DNA of 64,000 nt, taken from the NCBI RefSeq assembly GCF_028389875.1, contig NC_084664.1:113467466-113531465 (forward strand), read 5' to 3'. This document shows positions 47,961 to 59,569 of this stretch, in pieces (position 1 is the first letter of the stretch; every line of letters starts with the position of its first letter). Under the pieces are notes generated by a model. It was not told the origin of the DNA and ran no database searches. It saw only the letters and a program-made list of their open reading frames with translations. The DNA comes from Rhea pennata. Taxonomy: Eukaryota; Chordata; Aves; Rheiformes; Rheidae. The position numbers and the translations under genes are program-made.

Positions 47961-50599
47961 GTAAGTGGAGACAATTCTATTGAAGTAGAGTTCAGTGGAA
48001 TATAAAATGAAGACAAAGAAGTCTGGCAATGAAATTGGATCTATTATCTCAAACGGATAGGTTAATCTAGCAATTGAATCAAAGAAGTTTTCCTTTTTCT
48101 GATTAGGTAATATAATTACGTAAATTCACTTAATTAAGCAGTTACACAAAAATAAGTGACATGTTAAAGTAAAAATATTTTTGTAGTATTAATCCTATAG
48201 TGTCTGAGAGCTAGAAACTGTTGATGAATTTTTTTGCATCTGTGACATAATTTTTATCAGAAAAAAATATTTTTCTAAATTACTAGCATATGTTTTATAT
48301 GGCTGAAATAGTTCTACATATATATGGCCAAGAGTGTTCTACATGTTGTTTACATTTACTTTATATTACAAGAGTTTTCTTTACAGCAATTTCATGTAGC
48401 AGCAGCATCAGACTTCTGCTGTTCTGAGTGGTTTGCTATAGCCTTGCTAAGGTAGGAAGAGCAAAATTCATTTAAATCAAATGTTGGACAGTGTTTTACC
48501 CTTCATACTTGCCAGTGAGCATCCAGAGTAATTCCACTGACTTTTGCAGTAGAATTTTGCAGAAGCCTCTGGCTTTTTTTCTTACACTTTACACAGTGAT
48601 ATTTATATTTTATACACAAAAGATTAAGAAATAGTATTTGAAAAGTGGACTAAAATATAGTGATTACTTACATAAAACAGTCTTATAATTTTTGTACAAT
48701 TTGTCTGTCTTCTGTATCACATTCTACCGTTTTCTTTCTGTGATTATTTTGACTAAGTACAGTATGGCTTTCTTGCACTGTCTATTTGAAGCTTCACAAA
48801 GGGAAGGCGGTCTGGGACACTAATCTCCTTAAAATAATTTCAGAATGAGTACTTAAGTAGCGTTCACGCTGAGTTTCTTTAATAATATTTCACATGCAAA
48901 ATAAAATTCCATAAATGGAAAGAATGCAGATCCACAGAATTCTCAGCCAAAAATCGCCAAATGTGTAGCTCAGGGGTGGTGGTGGGGAGAAATCTTCGCT
49001 GCTGCAGCAGTATTTAGTTGATGTGGGATTAAGAAGTAAAACGAAGTTCTTTGAAATATTTGAGGTGCTGAATTTACAAAACAGGGCACAAGAATGGTTT
49101 TAGGATTAGTCATAGTTAGGAAGTTTACTGAAATACCAGCTTCTCCCCAGAAACATCCTGTACTTTTGTCGTCTTCAACTAGCTTCATCTGTTCGGTCTC
49201 ATTGATTCTGTTTTTTCAGAAACTCTTGCTGCAACTTCTTTGTGACTAAAGCACATTGTCAGTCAGTCCAATCCTCTCCATGCCAGCCAACTGTCCCCTT
49301 AATGCAGCAATTCAATTGAATGAATAGAGCTCATACTTTAAGGAGACAATTGGCTACCAGAGAGAGTGCCAAGTTGATTTAACTTTGTACAAGTGTGAAA
49401 GAGTTTTTAAATGGATGCTGTCAACCAGTGTTGGCCCAAGGTTTCAGCTGCCTGAAAATTGTTATAATCCGTTTGGGAATATGTCCAAATTTGTTTATAA
49501 TATTTTAGTCAACTGCTTCACTACAGGGAGTACTAATATCCTAAAAACTATTGTTAGACCACTGTCCTTGGTCTACCAGGGCTATAGTAGATGTGTTCTG
49601 ACCAAATGTACAAATGGCTTTTAAAATTGATTTTTTTGGCAGTACATCACCAAATTGGTGAAAGAATGGGGGATTCATGTTGTAATCTCCTCTTCCAGTT
49701 CAGTTTAATGCCACGGCATGTGTTTGAATCACATTAAATGTATAATACAGTGTAAAGCCACAACTGTAGCCTGCCATTACTGTAAGATTCTCAGTGCTAA
49801 ACTGCCATTTAGACAAACAGCATTTGGATTATCCAATAACTGGAAGTGCCTAGGACTGGAGGGAATTTAGGAAAAAATGCATCATATCTATTGTCAACGT
49901 TTTTGGATTTGTTTTTGGTGGAGGTTGAAGAGATGCTTACCTCCTAGGTATGTAGATCAGGGAAGAAAGAATGCACAGTATCAGACCCTCTCTCCATTCA
50001 AGTGATGGTGTGAGCACGGGAATTTTTTTAGCACAGTAATAGTCTGATGTGTCATCTTCACTGCAGTCTGAAGGGAAGACAGAAGATAGGTAGGCAAAAA
50101 GTGCATGAAGAAGATGCTCCCTAAAAATTCTAATGTTTCCATTTCAGGGAGGCTGGGGAATCTGGGAAGTGGAGCTAATTCTGTCAAGAGCCTGACAAAA
50201 TACAGGAGTTAAACAAGATCTTGTAGAAAGGATTCTGTTAACAAAATGCCTAGTATAAAGGAGAAGCAGATTCCTACAGGTATGATGGTCAGAGAGCATG
50301 TCTGGTGAACTTGTCATCTTTTTTCAACAATATGCAGTGAGTGGGGGCACAAAAAGGATGTTTTCCTTGCCTTTCTGTGATCACTAGACCATTACAGCTG
50401 CAACAACATTACTACCAATTTAGATGCATTTGTGGGAGGAAAAAAAGAAGCATTGTTATTTCAGTGCCTAGCTGGAATAAATACTCCGTTAAGCAATGGC
50501 ATGAGATTGTTAGTTGTTCTGAGGACATCTCGATTTGTAGATGTGCAACTATGAATGACTTAGCACATTTTTATAGACTAAGAAAATATTTACATAGGA
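47961..50599 (+). other. Non-coding, probable intron
   Basis: No gene was recognised. The + strand is T-rich up to about 48.8 kb. A fourth palindromic element is listed separately at 48519. Confidence 0.5.
48519..48572. repeat. Short palindromic element, GAAGTCAA family
   Basis: CATCCAGAGTAATTCCACTG, then ACTTTTGCAGTAGAATTTTGC, then AGCCTCTGG. The ends CCAGAG and CTCTGG pair, and the centre resembles the family core GTAATTCCACTGACTTC. It is diverged and lies only 0.6 kb from the best copy. Confidence 0.35.
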
Positions 50600-51866
50600 G
50601 ATGATGAAGAACAGGAGTTAGAATGATTTATAAACCTGGAGGACAAGAAGGTGATTGGAAGCTGTCGGCACAGATTCATAAAAGGGCAAATCATGCTTAA
50701 CCAACCTCTTAGCCTTCTACAATGAGAAGAGTGGCTGAGTGGACAAGGGGAGAGCAGTGAATGCTGTTTAGCTCGACTTAAGACTTTCAGCACCATCTTC
50801 CATAACATTCTCATAGACAAACTGATGAAACATGGGCTAGGTAAATGGTCTGTGAAATGGATTGAAAACTATCTGAACTACAAGGCTCTGAGGGTTGTGA
50901 TCAGTGGTACAAAGTCTAGTGGGAGGCCAGTCAACAGTGGTGTATCCCAGGATTTGATGCTGGATCAGTACTGTCTAGCATTGTTGTTATTGGCCTGGAC
51001 AATGGTATTGAATGCACCCTCAGCAAGATTTCAGATGGTGATAAAGTGGGAGGAGTGGCTGCTACACCAGAGGGTTGTGCTGCCATTCAGAGGTACCTCG
51101 ACAGGTTAGAGAAATGGGCAGAGAGGAGCTTCATGAAATTCGGCAAAGGGAAATGCCAGATCCTTTACCTGAGGAGGAATAACCATATGCATCAGTGTGT
51201 GCTGAGGGTGACCAACTGGAGAGTAACTTTGCCAAAAAAGACATGGGGGACCTAGGTGACACCAAGTTCAACAGAAGCAAGCAAGGTGCCTTCGCTGAAA
51301 AGAAAGCCAACAGCCTCCTGGCATTTGGAAGAGCATTGTGAGCAGATCAAGGGAGGTGATCCTTCATCTCTGCTCAGCCCTAGTGAGAGCACATCTTAAG
51401 TGCTGTGTCCAGTGCTGGCCTCTCTAGTACAAGAGAGACATGGACCTGCTGCAGCTAGTCCAGCAAAGAGCCTAGAAGATAGTTAAGGGCTTGGAGCATT
51501 TGTCTAATGAGGAGAAGTTGAGAAAGCCAGCACTGTTCAGCCTGGAGAAGAAAAGGTTCGGGGGGAGACCTATTTTATTTATGTACATTAGTACCTGATA
51601 GAAGAGTCTGTCTTCTTTACTCTCCTCTGAGTGGTATCCAGTGACAGGGTGAGGCTGTGAACACAAATTGCAGCAGTCTTTTTTACTGAGGGTGATCAAA
51701 TACTGGAACAGGTTGCCAGGTAGTTTGTGGAGTTGCCATCCTTGGAGGTATTTTTTGAATTATCTCCCCGCTGGATACAGTCCTAAGTAACCTGTTCTAG
51801 TTCACACTGTTCTGGGTGTAGGGATGGATTAGGTGATCTAAGCCTCACTATTCTGTGATTCTTTGA
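50600..51866 (+). mobile_element. CR1 LINE, 5'-truncated, sense, about 1.27 kb
   Basis: Sense CR1 from within ORF2 to the 3' end. The order is ACCTGGAGGACAAGAAGG, the GGCAAATCATGCTTAACC block, CTCATAGACAAACTGATGAA, TGGATTGAAAACTATCTGAA (reverse-transcriptase WIEN-L region), GACAGGTTAGAGAAATGGGC, GAGGAGCTTCATGAAATTC, CAGCCTGGAGAAGAAAAGG, and ATTCTGTGATTCTTTGA at the end. The full element encodes an endonuclease/reverse transcriptase; here the frame is broken by indels and the catalytic FADD box is altered (reads FSDG in the corresponding frame), so it is dead. No clear target-site duplication was found, as is usual for CR1. Confidence 0.95.
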
Positions 51867-53321
51867 AAGGAATAAGAGGGCTGCAAAATGAAGTGTGGAA
51901 GTTCAGATGAAACAAAATACAGGTTTTCAAAGGCAGATTTTTTGTTTGTTTTGACAGACATTTTTGCTAGCTCTCAGAGGATAGCTTTGAGGGGGGGGTA
52001 GCTCTTTGCAGCTGCATACTTCTCTTAGATTTCTTTTCTGCTTGTGTCCCCTGTTAGTACAAAGTCTATATATGGCTTCCTTCTCTGTCCTTCACCTCTT
52101 CCCTGCCCCAACAGGGTAGCAGGGGAGAGGAGTTGGGTATTGCTAATTTCCCTGCTGCCTGAAACCCTGAGTAACACCAGAAGTTTTTGAATCAAGATAT
52201 TTGCATTTATTGGAAAAGCATTTTTTCAGCATCTATGGTAATGTCTTTTATTTAGATACTTACAATGTGAACTGTGTACTGGCTTCAACTGCCTTTGTAC
52301 CACTAGAAATAAGGCCTTTTTTATTTTTCTCCATATATTAGATTAAACATACTGAAATGCTGAATTCGTGCTGTTCTGTTGGTGTTAGCATTCTGAGCTT
52401 CTTTCTCATCTTTATGTTTTGTATTAGACTAGCAGGAGCTGAAACAGTTGCATGTGGATTTAAATGCACTGTTAATACTTATTTTTAACAGACTGTGACT
52501 AGAAGTGCGGTCATAACGAAACCTAAAATTTGAATTTGCATCACAGAAAGGTATCGGAGCAATTCAGTAAGATAGGATTCATTTTTGTGTTTGGATTTGG
52601 ACTTACAAGTAGAAAATAAGGTGAAAATAAACATTACAATGAAGAAAAATTGGCTGGAATTGGACTTTAAATTTAGAGGGCCTTTGTAACCTTGTAACGC
52701 AGAGCTGCAATTTCGCACGATTGATAAGGACAAATTTCTGATGTACATTTAAGACTGGCTTATTTTAGTCCTCATCTTAACTTGCCTAATTGGTGGTTAT
52801 CATAAGTTCTCAATTCTGGTTTTCTAGCAAGATGTTTAAAAATCATACTTCCTTTTGAACAAAAAATCATTTGCAAATTAATAACTTCATTCTCATCAGT
52901 TCATTTACATTTTCTGGTCATGAAGACAAACTATTAAATAGTTAAATTGCTACTTCTGCACATTTTTTTTAAGGAGCACTTATTGATGAAGCTGTCACTT
53001 GTAGCTTAAAGAGAATTCTTTTGATACAACTAAAGGTTTGTAGTATTATTGTTAAAGTAAACCTTTATCATGTACCAGTCTTCTCGAAGATGCTGCTTAA
53101 ACATTCTAAAGAAAACAAAAATATTTACATCTTCTCATGATTTTCTCTTCAAAGATGCTTGCATTTGCACCTTAGGAAAAAAAAACAGTATTCCAAAGTG
53201 GAAGAAAAATAATCCAAGGGTCATTGTTATGTAGAGAGGAAAGCAACAAATACACCCTCTAGTTAAAACGTAAATTCATTTATATATGAACTGTAAGGTC
53301 TTAGCCTGTGTATGACACCAA
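51867..53321 (+). other. Non-coding, between two CR1 copies
   Basis: No gene was recognised. It contains a short G run (51990-51998) and otherwise ordinary AT-rich DNA. Confidence 0.55.
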
Positions 53322-54470
53322 TCTTTAAGAAAAAGCTTCAAGAGAGATCTTGGGAATTACAGATCAGTAAGCCTGACATCTGTACAAAGCAAATAAATAA
53401 AAACAATAATGAAGAATTGTTGTCCACTAGAATTGTTGTTCACTATTGCTCTATAGTATTGTCAACTAGAATTAGTGAACAACATGGATAAACGTGATGT
53501 ACTGAGGAAGAGTCAAAAGCCTGTTACAAAGGGATGTCCATATTTTGCAAATCCGTTTGAGTTATTTGAAGGCATCAGCAAGCACAGTGGTAAGGAAGAC
53601 CTGACAGAAATAATTTGCTTGGGTTGCCAAAAGGCATTTGCAAGGTCCCTCACCAAATAATCTTCAAGAAGCTAAGCAGCCATAGGATGGAGGGAAGGAC
53701 ATTATGTGGATAAATAATTGACTAAAATGCAAGAAGTGAAGAATTGAAGTAAACAGAGTAAAGAGAGGAGGCTGGGGACAGTTTCAGAGAGTTGTATTCA
53801 TGGAACGTGTTCAAGTTCATAAAGGGTGCAGAAGAAAATTTACTTACGGGTAGTAGAGACGAGGGCAGACTGTGGCATTGTTGCAAGGACTTCACAGTGC
53901 TCAGTGACTGAGTGTTAAAATGGCAGGTGAAATTCCCCATAAATACCTTGCAGTGGGGTATTTGGAGAAGGAAGGAACAGGACCTGCCTTCACATCTCGA
54001 AAGATGATGTCAGAGCTGACAGTTGCCACTCAGCATTGTGATCAAAAAAACAACCAAAGGTTAGAAATGGTTAGGAGAGAAAGGAGACTATAATGATTCT
54101 ACTGGAAAAAACAAAATCGTTATCCATTTTATGTAGTTCTCCCCCTCCCTCCCCCCATCTGCTCCCACCTCCATCTTTGTATGTAGCTGAAATTTTAAGG
54201 AAGAGCAGATGTAACTAAAGTCATGAAGCAGTTTCTGTAAGACAAGTAAGATAGGAAAATTCTTTAGGCTGGAAATGGTGCCTGAAAAGAGTGGTTCTAT
54301 AAACTGATCAGTAGCAAAGAGGACATAAATAGGGAGTGTTTATTCACTGGCTTTTTTTAGTGTTTATATACACATAGGTACACAGACACACGTGTCTAAT
54401 GAAACTAACAGCTGATGAATTGAAAACAGACAAAAAGGAGGTGGTTCTGAACACAACATGTAATTAAGCT
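53322..54470 (+). mobile_element. Old CR1/L3-like LINE copy, sense, with gaps
   Basis: A chain of diverged blocks in the right order: GGGAATTACAGATCAGTAAG..CTGACATCTGT; CAAAAGCCTGTTACAAAGGG; GTTATTTGAAGGCATC; AAAAGGCATTTGCAAGGTCC (the AFD-TVPH region); GGCAGGTGAAATTCCCCATA; ATCAAAAAAACAACCAAAGG; TAGGGAGTGTTTATTCACTG; and ACAGACAAAAAGGAGGTGGT. This is the reverse-transcriptase and 3' part of an ancient CR1/L3-type LINE. Poorly matching stretches around 54.14-54.20 and 54.35-54.39 kb suggest indels or an inserted GT-rich sequence. A 61-codon open remnant (53475-53660) is part of it and is not a gene. Confidence 0.8.
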
Positions 54471-55600
54471 ATAGTATTTCTTGCCTCAGGATTTTAATGA
54501 GGCTAAACATTTGCATCAGTGCAAAGGGAAACTGCAGTCTCTTGGAAGAAAAGTCATCAAACGCAAAGACCAGCTTCTGGTTCAGGGAGTATTCTGGGGA
54601 AGTACTGCTGTGTATATGTGCTGGTAACACTCTTCTCTAGGTATCTGGTATTGGTTGTTGTTGGTGAGAGGGTATTACTTTGGATGAACCTTTGGTCTTG
54701 TCCAGTACAGCCACTCCTTTGTTGTAAATCTTTGTTGTTTGTGATTCTTGCTTCTCAGAACCTTTTAGACTGGTGACACTACCAGTGGCACTCAAACTTT
54801 CACCCAAAATGGGGCACTAATCTCTGTAGGAGTTGTTCCAGGGCAATATGCTGTGTATTCTGTATGTGTGACCCCACACCTGCCACTAAAATATAAAGGC
54901 TTCATGAAGCAAGGGGCATGTCCTCCGTAGGGGCAGGGCTGCAGGTGCATGTCAGGCTGTGACTAAATTTTGAGCCTAGTTGCGTTTCTTTTGCATAATA
55001 CTTCTTGCTCATACGATGGATGCATCTGCAGTCAAATCTCTCGCGTGCTGTCATGCACCCCTACCCCTTTAGGGAGAAGTATTTCAGGAAAGAGGCATTT
55101 TTGAGTAGGGCCTGGTCAAACAATGGTTGGTCTGGGCTGTCTGTACATTGAGTATTCCTGCTTTCCTTGAGACTGCTTTTGGTGTTTCAGTAGTACTCTT
55201 CCCTCCCACAGACATACCAAGTCCCTCGTGTGTCTGTGTTGTATGTGACCATTTTGTCCATGAAACATACACTTCTTTATGACTATATGAATAACCAAGA
55301 GACCTCTGTACTTGTTAGTGAGAGGATAATATTAAAGAGGACATATTTTGTGTTGGATGTAAACGCTATATTTGAGAAAACTCTCACTCTTTGAAAGAAG
55401 ATACTGCTATTTAATATAGCTTTTGTTAGGATGACAGCTGCACAGATCCAAAAAGATTTTTACTGTTAATTATTTTGCTGTAATAATATACTTCACTATA
55501 TAAAGCATCACTGATTTTGATTGCTAAATCCTTATTTTCTGTAGAAACACTCCTAAAGCTGAAGCTGAGTTTAGGCAATTGGTAGTCTTAATATTGTATT

Positions 55601-55624
55601 AACTGGCTTAATATTGAGCCAGTT
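55601..55624. repeat. Near-perfect 24-base palindrome
   Basis: AACTGGCT, TAATATTG, AGCCAGTT. The outer 8-bp arms are perfect and the centre is symmetric except for one T/G pair. Confidence 0.85.
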
Positions 55625-57416
55625 ATGTGTGATTTTATGAAAATACAGAATTCTGAATAACTTCCTGTATGTGGTTGAATTATTTTTAAATAATTCTTTC
55701 ATAGTCAGTATGTGTTACAATTTGTACAAAGATGTCAGATGGATGGGCTTTTATTTGACATATGTGCTCATTTTTCCGTGAGCAAAACTCTAACCACTCT
55801 CTGTGTAAGGGGCAAATAGTAGAACCTGCTGATGTTGACATACAACTTAAACTAATTCCAGATGTTAATTTAGGATAGTGCTGCTTCTCACTTCTTGAAA
55901 TAAGTTTTCTAGTCTAATTCTTTGATTCTGTAATTTAAGAGGAGCACCGAGCGTGTTGTGCAGCTCAAACTTCAGTATTGATTGCTAGGAGGTTGGTGGA
56001 TGCCAGCTGTAGCTCTCTACATCTGAACTACTTCTGTAGGCTCCCTTCATTGTCAGTGGAGAGAAACAAGCACTTTTACAGCATGATTCATCTCATCCTG
56101 AGATAGACATCTAAATTTGGAAGATGAATTCCACCTGAAGTCCATTGCTGAATATAAATGGCATTAATTTAAGCTAGGGAGTTATTTAAAAGGACACTAA
56201 CTTGACTGAAGTAGCAAATGAGTAAATTCTTTTGTTTTCTCCTATGAATTAGTTTTTAGAGATTTAATATCAGAGCCCTCGAGTCTGTTTTGCATTTTGT
56301 AATATTTAAAGCTGCTGTGCTTATGCTAGCTTTGAAATTTAACAGACTGTACCTTATTCACATTGCCTAGCTTTAGTCACCTAATTTGAGGTATGGCTAC
56401 CTGAGAGGTAGTGTTGCCAACTAGTTTGATTTTTTTTGTTTGTTTTTGAATAGACACATAATGAGAAGAGCAGGGCGTATGACATAATTATCTTTCTGCT
56501 GTAAACTTCATTTTATATGATAGAGGGTGAAAATTCTTTAGCCTTCTTTATCATATTCTGAAGGAGCATGTGTCTTTCCATTGGTTATATAGGAAGCCTG
56601 TTTGCAGAATACTAGCCTTCCCATATTCAGCACCTTAAGTTAGGCAGTCCAGGTATCTTCCTTAATCTTTGTTTCTGCTTGTGTAGAGTTGGTGCTTGAA
56701 CACGTAGTAACCTTCTTAAGTACCTGTTGTGTTGCGTCACACTCTCTTGTTCTGCCACGCTTGAAAATGCTAAATTTCTCTCCCCTCACTTTTTTGTTTG
56801 TTCTGTTTAATAAGTCTTCATTCCCTTCAGCAACAATCTCCCGTTCTCTTTTCAATTTCTTTCCTTTTGGGAAATCTGTTTTTTACATCTTCATTTATGG
56901 CAATTTTATCTTCTTGATTGCACTGATCAAGCCTGCCATGAGATTCTATCCCAATACCTGAATCAAAGATAAGGAGTTATTACAATCCCATTGCCATTGT
57001 ACCACTTCTGTTTTTCTATCCTCTTCATTGTGTTTGTGTTCAGTTACATACCAGAGACTACTGGTTTTCTATCAAGTTTTGTTACATTAAAGTGGATGTT
57101 CTGAACTTTGCATATCAGACTGAACAATCTAGGAAAGCAATTTTGGAGTAGAACATATTTTAAATAGTGCATCAGGTTGTTTTGTATATCAGAGAAACCT
57201 GTATTCTCCAAACATTTTTTCTTGCCTTCTCCAAATTTTAAACCACCAGATGCAGATTGGGATGGGGAGAAAGGGTGCACGTAGAAGAGGAGTTCCTGAC
57301 TGCAAGCTTAGGGGAAAATACTGTTTGGAAGCTTGGAAGTGAAGGGATCCAGTGGAGGATCTGGATGCTATACCAATTTTGTGTAGACTCCTTCCGTCTG
57401 CCAGTAAGGATAAAAA

Positions 57417-57456
57417 GTATCAAAATACAAATACAAAATACAAAAATAGCAAAATG
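57417..57456 (+). repeat. A-rich (ATACAAA)n simple repeat
   Basis: Four imperfect units of AAATACAA. Confidence 0.8.
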
Positions 57457-58500
57457 GGAGTTAAAATTGTAACACATATTGGGAAGATACCAGGATTGAT
57501 TAAGTGCATTACCAAGAGCATTTGTTAAATTGAAATTACCAGGCGTTCCTGGAAAAAATGCCTTCATCCTGCAAGATGCAACAAGAAGAACCCTGTAGTT
57601 TCTATTAATTTGACATGGCCAGAAAATTCCCTTACTCCAAGACTGGCAATGTAATTTGGGGTGTTGTATGAGCAGGAGACGCAAACCTGAGAGAGAGAAA
57701 AGAAGCAAATGCAAAGATCTTTACTTGATACAGAGAAGGCCTTCACTCAGGGATGGTATTCCACATTCATATGAAGTTACAAGCAGTTATTTACTAGAAA
57801 AGTGAAGGGCTGCCTACTCTTTTTTTGTTGACTGCTCCAAAGAAGTTACTCCCTTCTGATTATTTGTTCTTTAACAGTGTATGTATATTGTCCTGTGCAG
57901 ATTTTACTTGTCTTTAGACCAGTTACCAGTAAAATCTTCCAGTCCTCCTTTGGTGGCTGAAGGTGCAGGTATTTATTTCCACTCATTCTGCTCGGTTTCA
58001 GGGTTATCATGTTGTTGTTATTCTTTATGACTAGCACTGGATTGTGGCATAGAGCAGTGTATGAACTGCTTTAAACAACAGAATTTGTTTTTCGGCAGTT
58101 CAGTTAGTGTTTAGTCTAAAAGACAGTGATGTTTAAAAATGGGGAAAATGGATTCATAAAGCTAACCTATGGCATGATAGTATTGCATTGGTTCCTACTT
58201 GAAAGATGATATTTAGAAGGATATAGGATTTAAAACTGATGGGGAGGTGAAATTCCTTAATTTGAAGTTTAGAGAGATTTAGGGGTTAGCAGAGACATCC
58301 CATTCCTGCCAGATAGAGAACACTTCTAGCTTCCTCCTCTTTCAGATAGGTAAAGCCCTTTATTAAAAAAGTCCTTACTTAAGCTTGGAGAGATGAGAGA
58401 AATACGAGTTTTGAAGTGCTTGTAAACCACTAGTTTAAATTCAGTATAATAAGATTTGGAACACTGACATGAATATGAAAACCATCTAAAAAGACTTTCT

Positions 58501-58524
58501 TAATAAATAAATAAATAAATAAAA
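58501..58524 (+). repeat. (AATA)n microsatellite
   Basis: About five to six units of AATA. Confidence 0.9.
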
Positions 58525-58657
58525 CTTCTCTCCCCCTTAACTCCCCTACAAAGACATGGAATAATGTTTTCTTCCCTTTCATTGGTTTTAAGGAAACATG
58601 ACTGAAACAGTATTATTTAAAATGTTTGTGTGTTTTGTTTCTAATCATCTTTTTTGG

Positions 58658-58680
58658 CTTTAGTGAACCTTTCACTAAAG
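58658..58680. repeat. Perfect 10-bp hairpin with 3-base loop
   Basis: CTTTAGTGAA, loop CCT, TTCACTAAAG. It is a small perfect inverted repeat in probable intron sequence. Confidence 0.85.
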
Positions 58681-59375
58681 TGAAACTTCTCATATCTGCA
58701 GCATAGTATGTTTCAGCTCTTTTAAGCATGCTACTTTTGAAGATTAGGGGTCCTGTTGTTGCAGGAATGTTTCATGCAGCATTAGTTCTCCTTAAACATT
58801 GTTAATTTGTTGTTTTTCTCATTATTGCTCATAACATAAGTCTTTATGACCTGTGACCAAAATTTAAATTACTTCTGGAAGTTACTGAATAATAAGTTGT
58901 TTGACCTGCATATTTTTGCTGAATCCCTAATATTTTCCCTTTCCTCTAGTTAAAATTTATTTAACTTAATTAAAATGAAAATCATCCATCCTCCTGGTAA
59001 CACTCTTGCAGTCAAAACAGTATTGCTAAAAGCCTTACCAGTCAGAAAGAAGAAAATTTGCTGTAAAACAGTAGTTAGCTACTTAGCCTGAAGTGAATAT
59101 TCAGATATAAATTGTGTACTCCTGGAAATGGTAACAGAATGATAGAGAACACAAAATGGCCAAGTGTTTTGCTTGCTCATTTAAAAGTGCTATCCGAACC
59201 TATAGATAAAAATAGAAGAATGCTGGGATCACTTTAGAGTATACTTTATTGTAGATTTAACAGTATTTGCCTACATGAAATACTTACCTCATAATAAAAC
59301 TTATTTTCTATTGCTCTTTTCTTTGTTCATTGATTACCAATATTCTTTCTGTTTCTTTTTTCCTTTTGTTTTTAG

Positions 59376-59569
59376 AGAACCCAAAGCACTCCAGTTGTTA
59401 ATGTAGTACATCTTTGCATTCTTCTGCATGCACTTCTCTCATCTATTCCTGTTTTCTACTTGGCAAAACTATCATTTTTGTTCACTTTGCACAGTTTGGA
59501 GAATAGCAATTGATAGTGTTTTATGTGCTGCCAGCTGGTTCGCACTTGGATTGTGCTGCCTGTCTGATA
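59376..59569 (+). other. Candidate non-coding exon
   Basis: A long pyrimidine tract (59343-59373) ends in TTTTTAG, a strong acceptor, and 194 bases later ATA|GTGAGT gives a good donor. One frame is open for 45 codons from the acceptor (starting RTQSTPVVNVVHL) and then stops; the other two stop early. It could be an alternative leader exon or a chance pair. Confidence 0.22.

Larger units (their letters stand above)
54471..59375 (+). other. Non-coding, probable intron
   Basis: No coding exon was recognised. Frames include a 158-codon one on - (57238-57714) that is hydrophobic/Ser-rich, has no recognisable family and lies in T/A-rich sequence, so chance is the best explanation. Small repeats are listed separately. 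Confidence 0.5.

Noticed and set aside
50825..51255. 94- and 69-codon frames on +
   Set aside because: They are shifted remnants of the CR1 reverse-transcriptase frame, not an independent gene.
53475..53660. 61-codon frame on +
   Set aside because: It lies inside the old CR1/L3-like element and is a remnant of it.
54840..55060. Possible LTR-like segment with a TATAAAG box
   Set aside because: No TG...CA ends, no paired LTR, and no retroviral coding sequence was recognised.
57238..57714. 158-codon frame on -
   Set aside because: Hydrophobic/Ser-rich translation of T/A-rich DNA on the strand opposite the presumed gene, with no recognised family.
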